This document shows positions 63,864-64,000 of a stretch of DNA of 64,000 nucleotides, in pieces. Location: contig NZ_JAAVVC010000002.1 of NCBI RefSeq assembly GCF_018449725.1, positions 310,001 to 374,000 of the forward strand, read 5' to 3'. Made by a program: the position numbers and the translations under genes. Origin of the DNA: Pseudomonas sp. dw_612 (lineage in GTDB: Bacteria; Pseudomonadota; Gammaproteobacteria; Pseudomonadales; Pseudomonadaceae). Below the pieces are notes generated by a model. That model worked only from the letters and a program-made list of their open reading frames with translations, searched no databases and was not told where the DNA came from. Every line of letters starts with the position of its first letter. Position 1 is the stretch's first letter.

Positions 63864-64000
63864 ATGCGCGCCAACTCGTCTGATCCACAAGACACCGTCA
63901 CAGCGACACAACCTATCAAGGCCGAGCGTTTGCGCCTGCTTGATCTGGTCAGCAAGTACCGTCAGCCCATAGGTCTTGCGGTCACCTTACTGTTGTTCGC
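63864..64000 (+). CDS. Unidentified protein, N terminus only (partial)
   Basis: An open frame begins at the ATG at 63864 with AGAGGTG upstream and runs off the window after 45 codons. The start (MRANSSDPQD) is hydrophilic, then AERLRLLDLVSKYRQ leads into a hydrophobic stretch (PIGLAVTLLLF) that looks like a first membrane segment. A membrane sensor protein such as a GGDEF/EAL or histidine-kinase regulator is possible, but nothing specific can be read. The 277 bases before it hold no other gene. Confidence 0.65.
   Translation, partial: MRANSSDPQDTVTATQPIKAERLRLLDLVSKYRQPIGLAVTLLLF

Overview
This window is chromosomal DNA of a fluorescent Pseudomonas (P. fluorescens group). Evidence is the high G+C content, proteins recognisably Pseudomonas-like throughout (BraC-G, QuiP, DinG, PdxH, Dcd, ProS, DinB, an AmpG-type permease), and many intergenic REP/REPIN palindromes of the type seen in this group. 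The window opens inside the 3' end of rapA and closes in the first codons of an unidentified gene. It carries about 60 protein genes and two initiator tRNA genes, and no insertion sequence, prophage, rRNA or CRISPR array was seen.

Layout. 1-8.1 kb: rapA end, MFS transporter, CxxCxxCC zinc-chelating protein, an MHYT-GGDEF-EAL cyclic-di-GMP protein convergently overlapping a 3-hydroxyisobutyrate-type dehydrogenase, then a stand-alone 731-residue tubulin/FtsZ-superfamily protein. 8.4-14.1 kb: DUF2288 gene and the branched-chain amino-acid importer braCDEFG. 14.1-20.2 kb: orphan acyl carrier protein, divergent LysR/SDR pair, lipoprotein, FAD oxidoreductase, PLP enzyme. 20.4-23.2 kb: nhaA and a colicin-E3-type nuclease bacteriocin with a candidate immunity gene. 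23.2-36.8 kb: envelope and housekeeping genes (SlyB-like lipoprotein, pdxH, OmpA lipoproteins, serine hydrolase, glycoside hydrolase, dinG, CopD-like protein, collagen-like secreted protein, tandem OmpA lipoproteins, DUF6231-like protein, YchJ-like protein). 36.9-41.8 kb: LEA lipoprotein, His-rich SEC-C protein, isochorismatase-like protein, YfcG-type GST and quiP, an acyl-homoserine-lactone acylase. 42.0-52.6 kb: a DNA-repair set (exonuclease, ATP-dependent ligase, Lhr-type helicase, PdeM phosphoesterase) split in two by a basic-amino-acid ABC transporter operon. 52.7-64 kb: dcd, a cold-shock gene, MORN-repeat protein, DUF481 porin-like protein, alkyltransferase-like protein, AmpG-type permease, proS, a lipoprotein, dinB with a LexA-like box, and two tandem tRNA-fMet units.

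How the genes work together. Import of branched-chain (braCDEFG) and basic (aot/his-like) amino acids, and envelope maintenance (five or more lipoproteins, three OmpA-type), dominate. DNA repair and genome maintenance is the second theme: Lhr-Core/PdeM/Exo/Lig, DinG, DinB, alkyltransferase-like protein and dCTP deaminase. Social or competitive functions are the E3-type bacteriocin, the QuiP quorum quencher and the cyclic-di-GMP enzyme.

The least explained locus is the tubulin-like gene at 5873-8068. It has clear T1, T3, T4 and T7 GTP-binding loops on a scaffold far larger than FtsZ, with no recognisable partner gene. Gene identities come from reading motifs and remembered family sequences; no database search was run. 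Many start codons were moved from the longest possible frame to the one with a Shine-Dalgarno sequence and family-typical N terminus.
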